This document shows positions 37,359-47,349 of a stretch of DNA of 63,134 bases, piece by piece; positions within the stretch are counted from its first letter, which is position 1; the number at the start of each line of letters is the position of its first letter. Under the pieces are notes generated by a model. That model was not told the DNA's origin and made no database searches. It saw only the letters and a program-made list of their open reading frames with translations. A program made the translations under genes and the position numbers. This DNA comes from Pseudomonas sp. UMAB-08 (GTDB taxonomy: Bacteria; Pseudomonadota; Gammaproteobacteria; Pseudomonadales; Pseudomonadaceae): the NCBI RefSeq assembly GCF_900095225.1, contig NZ_LT607436.1, positions 1-63,134 on the forward strand. Reading direction: 5' to 3'.

Positions 37359-39758
37359 TTGAAGAAATCCACCGTAGCACCCAGTTCCGTTCCGCTCTGG
37401 CGTCAGCAGTTGCACTACCGGCTCAAGGAAGGTGCGCTGATCGCTATCGGCGCCCTGTGCCTGTATTTGATGATGGCGTTGTTGACCTACGATCAGGCCG
37501 ATCCCGGTTGGAGCCATACCAGCAGTGCCCAGCAGGTGCAGAATGCTGCGGGCCGCGCTGGCGCATTCTCGGCTGACATATTGTTTATGGTGTTGGGTTA
37601 TTTTGCGTACATCTTCCCGCTGTTGTTGGCGATCAAGACGTATCAAATCTTCCGTCAACGTCATGAGCCGTGGCAGTGGAGCGGTTGGTTGTTCTCCTGG
37701 CGCCTGATTGGCCTGGTCTTCCTGGTGTTGTCTGGTGCGGCCCTGGCCCATATCCATTTTCACTTCACTGCGGGCCTGCCGGCATCGGCCGGTGGTGCGC
37801 TGGGCGAAAGCCTGGGCGATCTGGCAAAAAATGCGTTGAATATCCAGGGCAGCACCCTGATGTTCATTGCGCTGTTTCTGTTTGGCCTGACGGTGTTCAC
37901 CGATCTTTCGTGGTTCAAAGTGATGGACGTCACCGGCAAGATCACGCTTGACCTGTTCGAGCTGTTCCAAGGGGCTGCCAATCGCTGGTGGACGGCCCGT
38001 GGCGAGCGTAAGCAGATGGTTGCGCAGTTGCGCGAGGTCGATACTCGTGTCAGTGAAGTAGTGGCGCCTGTTGCCCCTGACCGTCGGGAACAGGCCAAGG
38101 CCAAAGAGCGTTTGATCGAGCGTGAACAAGCGCTCAGCAAGCACATGACCGAGCGCGCAAATCACGTACCTGCGGTGATCGCTCCGGCTCCGGCCAAAGT
38201 AGTGGAGCCAAGCAAGCGCGTGCAGAAAGAGAAACAGGCGCCCTTGTTCATCGACAGTGCGGTGGAAGGTACCTTGCCGCCGATTTCGATCCTTGATCCG
38301 GCAGAGAAGAAAAAGCTCAACTACTCCCCCGAATCGCTGGCTGCCGTCGGTCATCTTCTGGAGATCAAACTCAAAGAGTTTGGCGTGGAAGTCACCGTTG
38401 ACTCCATTCATCCTGGACCGGTGATCACCCGCTACGAAATTCAGCCCGCCGCCGGGGTCAAGGTCAGTCGAATCTCCAACCTGGCCAAGGATCTGGCGCG
38501 TTCGCTGGCCGTGACCAGTGTGCGTGTGGTTGAAGTCATCCCGGGCAAGACCACCGTTGGCATCGAGATCCCTAACGAAGACCGGCAGATCGTGCGCTTC
38601 TCCGAAGTGCTGTCCACTCCGGAGTTCGATGACGCCAAGTCCCCGGTCACTCTGGCCCTGGGGCATGACATTGGCGGCAGGCCGGTGATTACCGACCTGG
38701 CGAAGATGCCGCACCTGCTGGTGGCCGGTACTACCGGTTCTGGTAAGTCGGTGGGGGTCAACGCGATGATCCTGTCGATCCTGTTCAAGTCGGGGCCGGA
38801 AGACGCCAAACTGATCATGATCGACCCGAAAATGCTTGAGCTGTCGATCTACGAGGGCATTCCGCATCTGCTGTGCCCGGTCGTTACCGACATGAAGGAC
38901 GCGGCCAACGCACTGCGCTGGAGCGTCGCCGAGATGGAGCGGCGTTACAAACTGATGGCGAAGATGGGTGTACGTAACCTGTCGGGCTTCAACCACAAGG
39001 TCAAAGAAGCTCAAGACGCCGGCACGCCGCTTGAAGATCCGTTGTACAAACGCGAAAGCATGCACGACATAGCGCCGCTGCTGACCAAATTGCCGACCAT
39101 CGTGGTAGTGGTCGACGAATTCGCCGACATGATGATGATCGTCGGTAAAAAGGTCGAAGAACTGATTGCCCGAATCGCTCAAAAAGCACGGGCGGCCGGT
39201 ATTCACTTGATTCTCGCGACCCAGCGGCCATCGGTGGACGTGATCACAGGTTTGATCAAGGCCAACATCCCGACTCGCATGGCGTTTCAGGTATCGAGCA
39301 AGATCGATTCACGGACCATCATCGATCAGGGCGGCGCTGAACAACTGCTCGGTCACGGTGACATGCTGTACATGCCGCCGGGCACCAGCCTGCCGATTCG
39401 TGTCCATGGCGCTTTTGTGTCTGACGAAGAGGTCCACCGCGTCGTGGAGGCCTGGAAGCTGCGTGGCTCACCTGACTACAACGAAGACATCCTTGCAGGC
39501 GTTGAAGAGCCCGGTAGTGGCTTTGATGGCGGCAGCGAAGGCTCTGATGACAGCGAAAGCGATGCTCTGTATGACGAAGCGGTGCGTTTCGTCCTGGAAA
39601 GCCGGCGTGCTTCCATCTCCGCGGTACAGCGCAAGCTGAAGATCGGTTACAACCGCGCCGCCCGAATGATCGAAGCCATGGAAATGGCGGGCGTTGTGAC
39701 GTCCATGAACACCAATGGCTCGCGTGAGGTCATCGCACCGAGCCCTATGCGCGACTAA
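37359..39758 (+). CDS. ftsK: DNA translocase FtsK
   Basis: A 799-residue septal DNA pump. The N-terminal part has four transmembrane segments (about 20-190). A short linker follows. The RecA-like motor has Walker A AGTTGSGKSVGVNAM and Walker B IVVVVDEFADMMM. The winged gamma domain (about 735-799, LYDEAVRFVLESRRASISAVQRKLKIGYNRAARM) reads KOPS sites. I prefer TTG 37359, which gives the family N-terminus KKSTVAPSSVPLWRQQL and has AGGA 11 bases upstream. ATG 37326 would add 11 residues. It is followed by lolA. Confidence 0.96.
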   Translation: MKKSTVAPSSVPLWRQQLHYRLKEGALIAIGALCLYLMMALLTYDQADPGWSHTSSAQQVQNAAGRAGAFSADILFMVLGYFAYIFPLLLAIKTYQIFRQRHEPWQWSGWLFSWRLIGLVFLVLSGAALAHIHFHFTAGLPASAGGALGESLGDLAKNALNIQGSTLMFIALFLFGLTVFTDLSWFKVMDVTGKITLDLFELFQGAANRWWTARGERKQMVAQLREVDTRVSEVVAPVAPDRREQAKAKERLIEREQALSKHMTERANHVPAVIAPAPAKVVEPSKRVQKEKQAPLFIDSAVEGTLPPISILDPAEKKKLNYSPESLAAVGHLLEIKLKEFGVEVTVDSIHPGPVITRYEIQPAAGVKVSRISNLAKDLARSLAVTSVRVVEVIPGKTTVGIEIPNEDRQIVRFSEVLSTPEFDDAKSPVTLALGHDIGGRPVITDLAKMPHLLVAGTTGSGKSVGVNAMILSILFKSGPEDAKLIMIDPKMLELSIYEGIPHLLCPVVTDMKDAANALRWSVAEMERRYKLMAKMGVRNLSGFNHKVKEAQDAGTPLEDPLYKRESMHDIAPLLTKLPTIVVVVDEFADMMMIVGKKVEELIARIAQKARAAGIHLILATQRPSVDVITGLIKANIPTRMAFQVSSKIDSRTIIDQGGAEQLLGHGDMLYMPPGTSLPIRVHGAFVSDEEVHRVVEAWKLRGSPDYNEDILAGVEEPGSGFDGGSEGSDDSESDALYDEAVRFVLESRRASISAVQRKLKIGYNRAARMIEAMEMAGVVTSMNTNGSREVIAPSPMRD

Positions 39759-39814
39759 TCCTGACCGCGCGACTGTGCGCTGTCAGGGCTCCACTGAATT
39801 CAATGAGGACTCCC

Positions 39815-40438
39815 ATGCGTCTTATCCGCATGCTGTTGGTATCTGCACTGGCTTTTTCCGCTATCCCGGCCCATGCCGATAGCAAAGATGTCGCGCGACT
39901 CACCCAGTTGCTTGAAAAATCGCAAACCCTGACCGCCCGATTTTCCCAGCTGACACTGGACGGCGGCGGCACCCAGTTGCAGGAAACAGCCGGTGACATG
40001 GCGTTGCAGCGTCCGGGCCTGTTCTATTGGCATACGGATGCACCTCAGGAACAGTTGATGGTATCCGACGGGAAAAAAGTCTCGTTGTGGGACCCGGATC
40101 TGGAGCAGGTGACCATCAAGACCCTCGACCAGCGGCTGACCCAGACCCCTGCGTTGCTGTTGTCCGGTGATGTGTCCAAGATCAGCGAAAGCTTTGACAT
40201 CAGCGCCAAGGAAGCTGGCGGCGTGATCGACTTCGTGCTCAAGCCCAAGACCAAGGACACGCTGTTCGACAGCCTGCGTCTGTCTTTTCGCAACGGCGTC
40301 ATCAATGACATGCAGTTGATTGACAGCGTCGGCCAGCGCACCAATATCCTGTTCACGGGTGTGAAAGCCAACGAACCGATTGTTGCCGGCAAATTCAAAT
40401 TCAATATCCCGAAAGGCGCTGATGTCATTCAGGAATAA
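39815..40438 (+). CDS. lolA: Outer-membrane lipoprotein carrier protein LolA
   Basis: A 207-residue periplasmic chaperone that carries lipoproteins from LolCDE to LolB. It has a cleavable signal peptide (residues 1-21, ending HA-DS), then the LolA fold with LTARFSQLTLDGGG, GDMALQRPGLFYWHT and VSLWDPDLEQVTIKTLDQ. ATG 39815 has GAGGA upstream. It lies in the ftsK-lolA-rarA-crcB-serS-cysG run. Confidence 0.97.
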   Translation: MRLIRMLLVSALAFSAIPAHADSKDVARLTQLLEKSQTLTARFSQLTLDGGGTQLQETAGDMALQRPGLFYWHTDAPQEQLMVSDGKKVSLWDPDLEQVTIKTLDQRLTQTPALLLSGDVSKISESFDISAKEAGGVIDFVLKPKTKDTLFDSLRLSFRNGVINDMQLIDSVGQRTNILFTGVKANEPIVAGKFKFNIPKGADVIQE

Positions 40439-40457
40439 GAGGTTTTAACCGCGGCCC

Positions 40458-41780
40458 ATGGACTTGTTTCGTAGCGATCCGATAGCTCAGCCCTTGGCCG
40501 CACGCCTGCGTGCGGCCAATCTGGATGAGTACGTCGGTCAGGAGCACCTGCTCGCTCATGGCAAACCTCTGCGTGAGGCGCTTGAGCAGGGCGCTTTGCA
40601 TTCGATGATCTTCTGGGGACCGCCGGGCGTGGGTAAAACCACGTTGGCACGGCTGTTGGCAAAAGTGTCCGATGCGCATTTCGAAACGGTTTCGGCAGTG
40701 CTGGCCGGGGTTAAAGAAATCCGTCAGGCCGTCGAGATTGCCAAGCAACAGGCGGGGCAATACGGTCGCCGAACCATCCTGTTCGTTGACGAAGTGCATC
40801 GTTTCAACAAATCGCAGCAGGACGCCTTTCTGCCTTACGTAGAAGACGGCACCCTGATTTTTATCGGCGCGACCACTGAGAATCCGTCTTTTGAACTGAA
40901 CAACGCCTTGCTTTCCCGTGCGCGGGTTTACGTGCTGAAAAGCCTCGACGAAGCGGCACTGCACAAGCTGGTGCAGCGCGCACTGACGGAAGAGCGCGGC
41001 TTGGGCAAGCATCGACTGAGCCTGAGCGACGAAGGTTTCAAGATGCTCCTGGCTGCGGCTGATGGTGACGGTCGGCGTTTGCTCAACCTGTTGGAAAACG
41101 CCTCTGACCTTGCCGAAGACGGCACTGAGATCAGTGTCGAGTTGCTGCAAAGCCTGCTTGGCGACAGTCGTCGTCGGTTCGATAAGGGCGGCGAAGCGTT
41201 TTACGACCAGATTTCCGCGCTGCATAAATCGATTCGCGGCTCCAACCCTGACGCGGCGTTGTACTGGTTCGCGCGGATGATCGATGGCGGTTGCGACCCG
41301 TTGTACCTGGCTCGCCGCGTTGTGCGCATGGCCAGTGAAGACATCGGCAATGCTGACCCCAGGGCGCTTACGTTATGCCTGTCGGCGTGGGATGTGCAGG
41401 AGCGTCTGGGCAGCCCCGAAGGTGAGTTGGCAGTGGCGCAGGCCATCGTTTATCTGGCCTGCGCACCAAAAAGTAATGCCGTGTACATGGGCTTCAAGGC
41501 AGCGATGCGTGAAGCGACCGAGCATGGTTCGCTGGAGGTTCCGCTGCACCTGCGCAACGCGCCGACCAAGCTGATGAAGCAACTGGGCTATGGCGAAGAA
41601 TACCGTTACGCCCACGATGAACCCGACGCTTATGCCGCTGGCGAAGACTACTTTCCGGACGATCTTGAGCCGCGCCAGTACTACCAGCCGGTACCGCGTG
41701 GCCTTGAGCTGAAGATCGGAGAAAAGCTTAATCATCTGGCGGCACTGGACAAAGCAAGCCCACGTAAGCGGAGAAAGTAG
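40458..41780 (+). CDS. rarA: Replication-associated recombination protein A (MgsA/RarA)
   Basis: A 440-residue clamp-loader-like AAA+ ATPase active at stalled replication forks. It has Walker A GPPGVGKTTLARLLA (about 54-68) and Walker B ILFVDEVHRFNKSQQD, and the C-terminal tetramerisation region with KSIRGSNPDAALYWFARM. The stop overlaps the crcB start by one base. Confidence 0.97.
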   Translation: MDLFRSDPIAQPLAARLRAANLDEYVGQEHLLAHGKPLREALEQGALHSMIFWGPPGVGKTTLARLLAKVSDAHFETVSAVLAGVKEIRQAVEIAKQQAGQYGRRTILFVDEVHRFNKSQQDAFLPYVEDGTLIFIGATTENPSFELNNALLSRARVYVLKSLDEAALHKLVQRALTEERGLGKHRLSLSDEGFKMLLAAADGDGRRLLNLLENASDLAEDGTEISVELLQSLLGDSRRRFDKGGEAFYDQISALHKSIRGSNPDAALYWFARMIDGGCDPLYLARRVVRMASEDIGNADPRALTLCLSAWDVQERLGSPEGELAVAQAIVYLACAPKSNAVYMGFKAAMREATEHGSLEVPLHLRNAPTKLMKQLGYGEEYRYAHDEPDAYAAGEDYFPDDLEPRQYYQPVPRGLELKIGEKLNHLAALDKASPRKRRK

Positions 41781-42154
41781 TGATTCGATTGATTCTTGCA
41801 GTATCCGCCGGGGGTATCGCTGGTACATTATTGCGCTTCGCCACCGCCAGCTGGATCTCGGCGAACTGGCCGCGACACTTCTACACCGCAACATTGGCCG
41901 TTAACATCGTCGGCTGCTTGCTGATCGGTTACCTGTACGGACTGTTCCTGTTGCGTCCCGAAGTACCAATCGAGCTTCGTGCAGGCCTGATGGTAGGTTT
42001 TTTGGGTGGCCTGACGACATTTTCATCTTTTTCACTGGATACGCTGCGCTTGCTGGAAAGCGGGCAGGTGCCGCTGGCGCTGGGCTACGCGGCAATCACC
42101 GTATTCGGCGGGCTGCTCGCGACGTGGGCTGGCCTGTCCTTGACCAAACTTTGA
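41780..42154 (+). CDS. crcB: Fluoride exporter CrcB/Fluc
   Basis: A 124-residue membrane protein with four transmembrane helices that works as a dual-topology dimeric fluoride channel. Signatures are GGIAGTLLRFATA, TLAVNIVGCLLIGYLYG and GFLGGLTTFSSFSLDTL. It starts at GTG 41780, sharing one base with the rarA stop. No fluoride riboswitch is visible upstream. Confidence 0.96.
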   Translation: MIRLILAVSAGGIAGTLLRFATASWISANWPRHFYTATLAVNIVGCLLIGYLYGLFLLRPEVPIELRAGLMVGFLGGLTTFSSFSLDTLRLLESGQVPLALGYAAITVFGGLLATWAGLSLTKL

Positions 42155-42170
42155 TAGACGAGAGAACGAT

Positions 42171-43451
42171 ATGCTCGATTCCAAACTGTTACGTACCCAA
42201 CTTCAGGACGTAGCGGATCGCCTGGCGTCCCGTGGATTTACCTTGGACGTGGCCCGCATCGAAGCGCTGGAAAACCAGCGCAAGACCGTCCAGACCCGCA
42301 CAGAACAGTTGCAGGCCGAGCGTAATGCCCGCTCCAAATCCATCGGTCAGGCCAAACAGCGCGGCGAAGACATCGCACCGTTGATGGCTGACGTCGAGCG
42401 TATGGCTGACGAACTGAGCACCGGTAAAGTCGAGCTGGACAGCATTCAGGCTGAGCTGGACGGGATGCTGCTGAGCATGCCGAACCTGCCACACGTATCG
42501 GTTCCGGTTGGCGCTGATGAAGACGACAACGTTGAAGTTCGTCGTTGGGGCACACCTACCGTGTTCGACTTCGAGGTCAAGGATCACGTCGAACTTGGCG
42601 AAAAGTACGGCTGGCTGGACTTTGAAACCGCCGCCAAGTTGTCTGGCGCGCGCTTCGCGCTGTTGCGGGGCCCTATTGCTCGCATGCATCGTGCGTTGGC
42701 GCAGTTCATGATCAACCTGCACGTCACCGATCACGGCTACGAAGAGGCTTACACCCCGTATCTGGTTCAGGCGCCCGCGTTGCAGGGCACAGGCCAGTTG
42801 CCGAAATTCGAGGAAGACCTGTTCAAGATCACTCGCGAAGGCGAGGCGGACCTGTACTTGATCCCGACTGCGGAAGTGTCGCTGACCAATATCGTTGCTG
42901 GCGAAATTCTCGATCCAAAGCAATTGCCGCTGAAGTTTGTCGCGCACACCCCATGCTTTCGCAGCGAGGCCGGTGCATCGGGCCGCGATACACGCGGGAT
43001 GATTCGTCAGCACCAGTTCGATAAAGTCGAGATGGTTCAGATCGTAGAGCCTGGCCAGTCGCAAGCGGCACTGGAAACCCTCACTGGTAACGCTGAGCGC
43101 GTTCTGCAGCTGCTGGAACTGCCTTACCGCGTACTGGCCTTGTGCACCGGTGATATGGGCTTCAGTGCGGTCAAGACGTACGACCTTGAAGTCTGGATCC
43201 CGAGCCAGGACAAATACCGCGAAATTTCCTCGTGCTCCAACTGCGGTGATTTCCAGGCGCGACGCATGCAGGCGCGCTGGCGTAACCCGGAAACTGGCAA
43301 ACCAGAATTGGTTCACACCCTGAACGGTTCCGGTCTGGCTGTAGGTCGGGCGTTGGTCGCCGTGTTGGAAAACTATCAGCAGGCCGACGGCTCGATACGT
43401 GTTCCTGACGTACTAAAACCCTATATGGGTGGGCTTGAGGTCATAGGCTAA
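42171..43451 (+). CDS. serS: Seryl-tRNA synthetase
   Basis: A 426-residue class II synthetase. It has the N-terminal coiled-coil arm (about 30-100), motif 2 (FRSEAGASGRDTRGMIRQHQFDKVE) and motif 3 (NGSGLAVGRALVAVLENYQ). It charges all tRNA-Ser species, including the replacement tRNA-Ser(UGA) near 49.4 kb. cysG starts immediately after it. Confidence 0.98.
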   Translation: MLDSKLLRTQLQDVADRLASRGFTLDVARIEALENQRKTVQTRTEQLQAERNARSKSIGQAKQRGEDIAPLMADVERMADELSTGKVELDSIQAELDGMLLSMPNLPHVSVPVGADEDDNVEVRRWGTPTVFDFEVKDHVELGEKYGWLDFETAAKLSGARFALLRGPIARMHRALAQFMINLHVTDHGYEEAYTPYLVQAPALQGTGQLPKFEEDLFKITREGEADLYLIPTAEVSLTNIVAGEILDPKQLPLKFVAHTPCFRSEAGASGRDTRGMIRQHQFDKVEMVQIVEPGQSQAALETLTGNAERVLQLLELPYRVLALCTGDMGFSAVKTYDLEVWIPSQDKYREISSCSNCGDFQARRMQARWRNPETGKPELVHTLNGSGLAVGRALVAVLENYQQADGSIRVPDVLKPYMGGLEVIG

Positions 43452-44846
43452 ATGGAATTCCTGCCGCTGTTCCATAACCTGCGTGGCAGTCGCGTACTGG
43501 TAGTCGGTGGGGGTGAAATTGCCTTGCGCAAGTCACGCCTGCTCGCTGATGCCGGTGCGGTATTGCGGGTGGTTGCACCCGAAATAGAAGCGCAATTGTG
43601 CGAGTTGGTTGAGCGCAGCGGCGGAGAACTGATTTTACGTGGCTATGCCCAGGGCGACCTTGACGGGTGCGTACTGATCATCGCAGCCACCGATGACGAG
43701 CCACTTAACGCTCAGGTGTCGCAAGACGCCCGGCAGCGTTGTGTGCCGGTCAATGTGGTGGATTCGCCTGCGTTGTGCAGCGTGATATTTCCGGCCATCG
43801 TTGACCGTTCACCGTTGGTGATTGCAGTGTCCAGCGGCGGTGATGCTCCTGTGCTGGCGCGGTTGATTCGCGCCAAGCTTGAAACCTGGATTCCTTCGAC
43901 ATATGGCCAACTGGCCGGCCTGGCGGCGCGATTCCGCAGTCAGGTAAAAAGCCTGTTCCCCGATGTTCAGCAGCGCCGGGCATTTTGGGAAGAAGTGTTT
44001 CAGGGACCTGTCGCTGACCGCCAATTGGCCGGGCAGGGCGCTGAAGCCGAGCGTCTGCTGATTGCTAAAATCAACGGTGAGGCGCCCAGCGCACCCGGTG
44101 AGGTGTATCTGGTGGGCGCAGGGCCGGGCGATCCGGACTTGCTGACCTTCCGCGCTTTACGTCTGATGCAGCAAGCCGATGTGGTGCTTTACGACCGCTT
44201 GGTGGCGCCGGCGATTCTGGAACTTTGCCGACGCGATGCCGAGCGGGTCTATGTCGGTAAACAGCGTGCCGATCACGCTTTGCCGCAGGATCAGATCAAT
44301 CAGCAGTTGGTTGATCTGGCCAAGCAAGGCAAGCGTGTACTGCGTCTCAAAGGCGGCGATCCGTTTATTTTCGGGCGTGGCGGCGAAGAGATCGAAGAGC
44401 TGGCGGCTCACGGCATTCCGTTTCAGGTGGTGCCGGGCATTACCGCTGCCAGCGGTTGCGCAGCCTATGCCGGCATACCTCTGACCCACCGTGATTATGC
44501 GCAATCAGTGCGCTTCGTTACCGGGCATTTGAAGGACGGCACCACGGACCTGCCCTGGAGCGATCTGGTCTCACCGGCGCAGACATTGGTGTTTTACATG
44601 GGGCTGGTCGGCTTGCCGATTATCTGTGAACAGTTGATCCAGCATGGCCACTCCCCGGACACCCCTGCTGCGCTGATTCAGCAAGGCACCACCTCGAATC
44701 AACGGGTATTCACTGGCACACTGGCCAACTTGTCACAACTGGTCGCTGAGCATGAAGTGCATGCGCCAACGCTGGTGATCGTCGGCGAAGTGGTCAAGTT
44801 GCGGGAAAAGCTGGCGTGGTTCGAAGGCGCTCAAGGACAGCTCTAG
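43452..44846 (+). CDS. cysG: Siroheme synthase CysG
   Basis: A 464-residue trifunctional enzyme. The N-terminal NAD-dependent dehydrogenase/ferrochelatase domain (1-200) has VLVVGGGEIALRKSRLL. The C-terminal uroporphyrinogen III methyltransferase domain (215-464) has VYLVGAGPGDPDLLTFRALRL, RLKGGDPFIFGRGGEE and VPGITAASGCAAYAGIPLTHR. It makes siroheme for sulfite and nitrite reductases. Directly downstream of serS with no gap. Confidence 0.98.
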   Translation: MEFLPLFHNLRGSRVLVVGGGEIALRKSRLLADAGAVLRVVAPEIEAQLCELVERSGGELILRGYAQGDLDGCVLIIAATDDEPLNAQVSQDARQRCVPVNVVDSPALCSVIFPAIVDRSPLVIAVSSGGDAPVLARLIRAKLETWIPSTYGQLAGLAARFRSQVKSLFPDVQQRRAFWEEVFQGPVADRQLAGQGAEAERLLIAKINGEAPSAPGEVYLVGAGPGDPDLLTFRALRLMQQADVVLYDRLVAPAILELCRRDAERVYVGKQRADHALPQDQINQQLVDLAKQGKRVLRLKGGDPFIFGRGGEEIEELAAHGIPFQVVPGITAASGCAAYAGIPLTHRDYAQSVRFVTGHLKDGTTDLPWSDLVSPAQTLVFYMGLVGLPIICEQLIQHGHSPDTPAALIQQGTTSNQRVFTGTLANLSQLVAEHEVHAPTLVIVGEVVKLREKLAWFEGAQGQL

Positions 44847-44865
44847 CGCATAGGCTTTAAGTGCG

Positions 44866-44902
44866 TGCCTTGATGATCCGCGTGTGCGGGCGGTCAAGGC
44901 AT
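44866..44902. other. Hairpin between cysG and yqjG
   Basis: TGCCTTGA (44867-44874) and TCAAGGCA (44894-44901) are perfect arms that enclose a smaller CCGC/GCGG hairpin. It lies between convergent genes but has no T-run on either side. It may act as a transcript end stabiliser. Confidence 0.5.
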
Positions 44903-44919
44903 CACCTCATGCCTTATTC

Positions 44920-45927
44920 TCAAACTCCTGTTTTGTGCCAGACTCCACGGCCTGTAAGCCGTTCGCGGTCATGACTGGCGTCAAGGTGCAGCGCTGGTCC
45001 TTTCGGCACGATCCCGGTCGGGTTTATAGTCCGGTGGCTCGTATAGTAGTGACCTTTGATGTGCTCAAAGTCCACCGTCTCAGCGATGCCCGGCCACTGA
45101 TACAACTCGCGTAACCAGTCACTCAGGTTCGGGTAATCGGCTATGCGGCGCAGGTTGCATTTGAAGTGGCTGTAATACACCGCGTCAAAGCGAACGAGGG
45201 TGGTAAACAGGCGCACATCGGCCTCGGTCAGGTACTCACCGGCCAGGTAACGTTTCTTGCCCAGCAGCTCCTCCAGCCAATCCAGTTCCGCAAACAAGCC
45301 ATCGAATGCTTTCTCGTAAGCGCCTTGCGAAGTGGCGAAGCCAGCGCGGTAAACGCCATTATTGACCGCTGGGTAGATCCGATCATTCAATCGATCAATC
45401 TGCTGTTGCAGCGGTTCAGGGTAGAAATCCAGGCGATCACCGGTCAGGCCATCGAACGCCGAGTTGAACATGCGGATGATCTCGGACGACTCATTGCTGA
45501 CGATACGTTGTTGCTGTTTATCCCACAGCAATGGCACGGTCACGCGGCCAGTGTAGGCGGCGTCATCGGCGGTGTAGCGCTGATAAAGAAAGTCCAGGCC
45601 ATCGAGCTTGTCACCGCTGGAGCCCTTTTGTTTATCGAAGGTCCAGCCATTTTCCAGCATCAACCAACTGACCACGGACACGTCGATCAAGCGTTCCAGG
45701 CCTTTGAGTTTGCGCAGGATCAGTGTGCGATGAGCCCATGGGCAGGCGAGGGAGACGTAGAGGTGATAGCGGCCAGCTTGCGCGGCAAAGCCACCTTCAC
45801 CGCTGGGGGCGGGTTGACCGTCAGCGGTGATCCAATGCCGGCGTTGCGCGTTTTCACGCTGGAAGGCGCCGTCTTTGCTGCTTTCGTACCACTGATCATG
45901 CCAGCGTCCGTCGACCAGAAGGCCCAT
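44920..45927 (-). CDS. yqjG: Glutathionyl-hydroquinone reductase (YqjG/PcpF family)
   Basis: A 335-residue xi-class glutathione transferase relative. It removes glutathione from glutathionyl-hydroquinones. The catalytic CPWA motif is in LYVSLACPWAHRTLILRKLKGL, and the family ending YYTSHRTINPTGIVPKGP is present. The GST C-terminal helical domain covers about 165-290. It is transcribed leftward, after ybiB. Confidence 0.93.
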   Translation of the reverse strand: MGLLVDGRWHDQWYESSKDGAFQRENAQRRHWITADGQPAPSGEGGFAAQAGRYHLYVSLACPWAHRTLILRKLKGLERLIDVSVVSWLMLENGWTFDKQKGSSGDKLDGLDFLYQRYTADDAAYTGRVTVPLLWDKQQQRIVSNESSEIIRMFNSAFDGLTGDRLDFYPEPLQQQIDRLNDRIYPAVNNGVYRAGFATSQGAYEKAFDGLFAELDWLEELLGKKRYLAGEYLTEADVRLFTTLVRFDAVYYSHFKCNLRRIADYPNLSDWLRELYQWPGIAETVDFEHIKGHYYTSHRTINPTGIVPKGPALHLDASHDRERLTGRGVWHKTGV

Positions 45928-46015
45928 GTCTGACTCCTAAGCTCTCTTGCATTGGAGGCCAGTCTAATTGCATTGGTTCGAACGAATAGCGCAAAGCATG
46001 GGCGACTATGATCGA

Positions 46016-47017
46016 TTAAATAGATCTGTCGCGATTATCCCAGTACTGCTGAGCCAATTCGAAGGCGGCATCGCGTGGGGTTCCAAGGCCGCGCAATGCC
46101 AGAGCGATGGTCGAAATCAGGGCCAGCTGCGGGTAGCTATCTTCTATTTCACCACGCCAAAGGGCCGTTAATTGTGCCGGGTCGAGCGTGGCCGGTTTGA
46201 CATGACGTCTTGGCGACAGCGCAGGCCATTCCTCATCCCAGCTTTGCCCGGCTGTAGTGCCGTAAAGGTGACTGATGGTGTCCGGGTTTATTTCGACTTC
46301 ACCGCCATCGCCCTTGATCACGATGGCGTTGTCACCCAGCAAACCGCTGGCTTCGCGGTGCATGCTCTGGTAACCGGGATGGAAGATGCTTTGCAGGCCA
46401 CAGCGAGCGCCCAAGGGGTTGAGCGCTCGCGCCAGTGAGTGGATAGGGGAGCGCAGACCCAGGATGTTGCGCAGGTCGATCATTCGCTGCAACTGCGGCG
46501 CCCAATCCCCTAGCGGGATGAACGCCAGGTTGTGTTGCTCGAGCGCCGTGCCGACCGCTTGCCAGTTACGGCACAGCGGGATGCCCAGCAGATCGAGCAA
46601 TTGCTCGCTGTACAGGCGACCTGCGGTATGCGCGCCGCCACCATGCATTAGCACGCGGACACCGTTTTGCGCCAGGCACTTGGCCGCGAGCAAGTACCAC
46701 GGTAGGTGGCGTTTTTTGCCAGCGTAAGTCGGCCAGTCGATGTCCACTTTCAACGCCGGAGCGTGCAAACGCTCTCGTACCGCTTCGGTGAAGCCTGCCA
46801 GCTCCTCTGCGCTTTCTTCCTTATGCCGTAACAACATCAGAAAAGCACCAAGCTGGGTGTCTTCGACTTTCTCGTCGAGCAACATGCCCATGGCTTCCCG
46901 CGCTTCTTCGCGAGTAAGGTCGCGGGCGCCGCGTTTGCCCTTGCCCAGGATTCGCACGAATTGGGCGAACGGATGCTCGGTAGGTGTTTCAGTGATCAGC
47001 GGGGAAAACTCGGTCAT
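46016..47017 (-). CDS. ybiB: TrpD2-like / YbiB family protein
   Basis: A 333-residue protein with the anthranilate phosphoribosyltransferase fold (TrpD2 group). The N-terminal helical domain has GARDLTREEAREAMGMLLDEKVEDTQLGAFLMLLR, and the glycine-rich loop is VLMHGGGAHTAGRL. E. coli YbiB is a LexA-controlled nucleic-acid binding protein, not a trp enzyme. The ATG at 47017 overlaps the tusE stop (ATGA), so it belongs to the tus transcript. Confidence 0.9.
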   Translation of the reverse strand: MTEFSPLITETPTEHPFAQFVRILGKGKRGARDLTREEAREAMGMLLDEKVEDTQLGAFLMLLRHKEESAEELAGFTEAVRERLHAPALKVDIDWPTYAGKKRHLPWYLLAAKCLAQNGVRVLMHGGGAHTAGRLYSEQLLDLLGIPLCRNWQAVGTALEQHNLAFIPLGDWAPQLQRMIDLRNILGLRSPIHSLARALNPLGARCGLQSIFHPGYQSMHREASGLLGDNAIVIKGDGGEVEINPDTISHLYGTTAGQSWDEEWPALSPRRHVKPATLDPAQLTALWRGEIEDSYPQLALISTIALALRGLGTPRDAAFELAQQYWDNRDRSI

Positions 47018-47349
47018 ATGCAATTCGTCGGTTTGGGCAGGCCCGCCAGCTTGGCGGCGAGTTTGGCGGGAGTGCCATTGAACAGGCGATTGAGGTGCAT
47101 GCTGTTGCCCTTTTCAGGGCCCAGCTTCAGCGCCGTGTATTTGATCAGCGGGCGAGTTGCGGGCGACAACTGGAACTCGGTATAAAAAGCACGCAGCAGT
47201 TGCAGAATCTCCCAGTGTTCCGGGCTGAGGGTAATTTCTTCCCGTAAGGCCAAGGCAGTTGCAACCTCTACGGACCAGTCGTTCAGGTCTACCAGGAAAC
47301 CATCCTTGTCCAGTGCAATGCTGTGTTCGGCAATCGTGAGCTGTGTCAT
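47014..47349 (-). CDS. tusE: Sulfurtransferase TusE (DsrC-like)
   Basis: A 111-residue sulfur carrier that passes persulfide from TusBCD to MnmA. The active cysteine is the next-to-last residue (GLPKPTNCI). The second DsrC cysteine is absent, as expected for TusE. It overlaps tusB and ybiB by four bases each. Confidence 0.96.
   Translation of the reverse strand: MTQLTIAEHSIALDKDGFLVDLNDWSVEVATALALREEITLSPEHWEILQLLRAFYTEFQLSPATRPLIKYTALKLGPEKGNSMHLNRLFNGTPAKLAAKLAGLPKPTNCI

Noticed and set aside
41700..41780. Fluoride riboswitch before crcB
   Set aside because: crcB starts inside the rarA stop codon, with no leader to hold a riboswitch.
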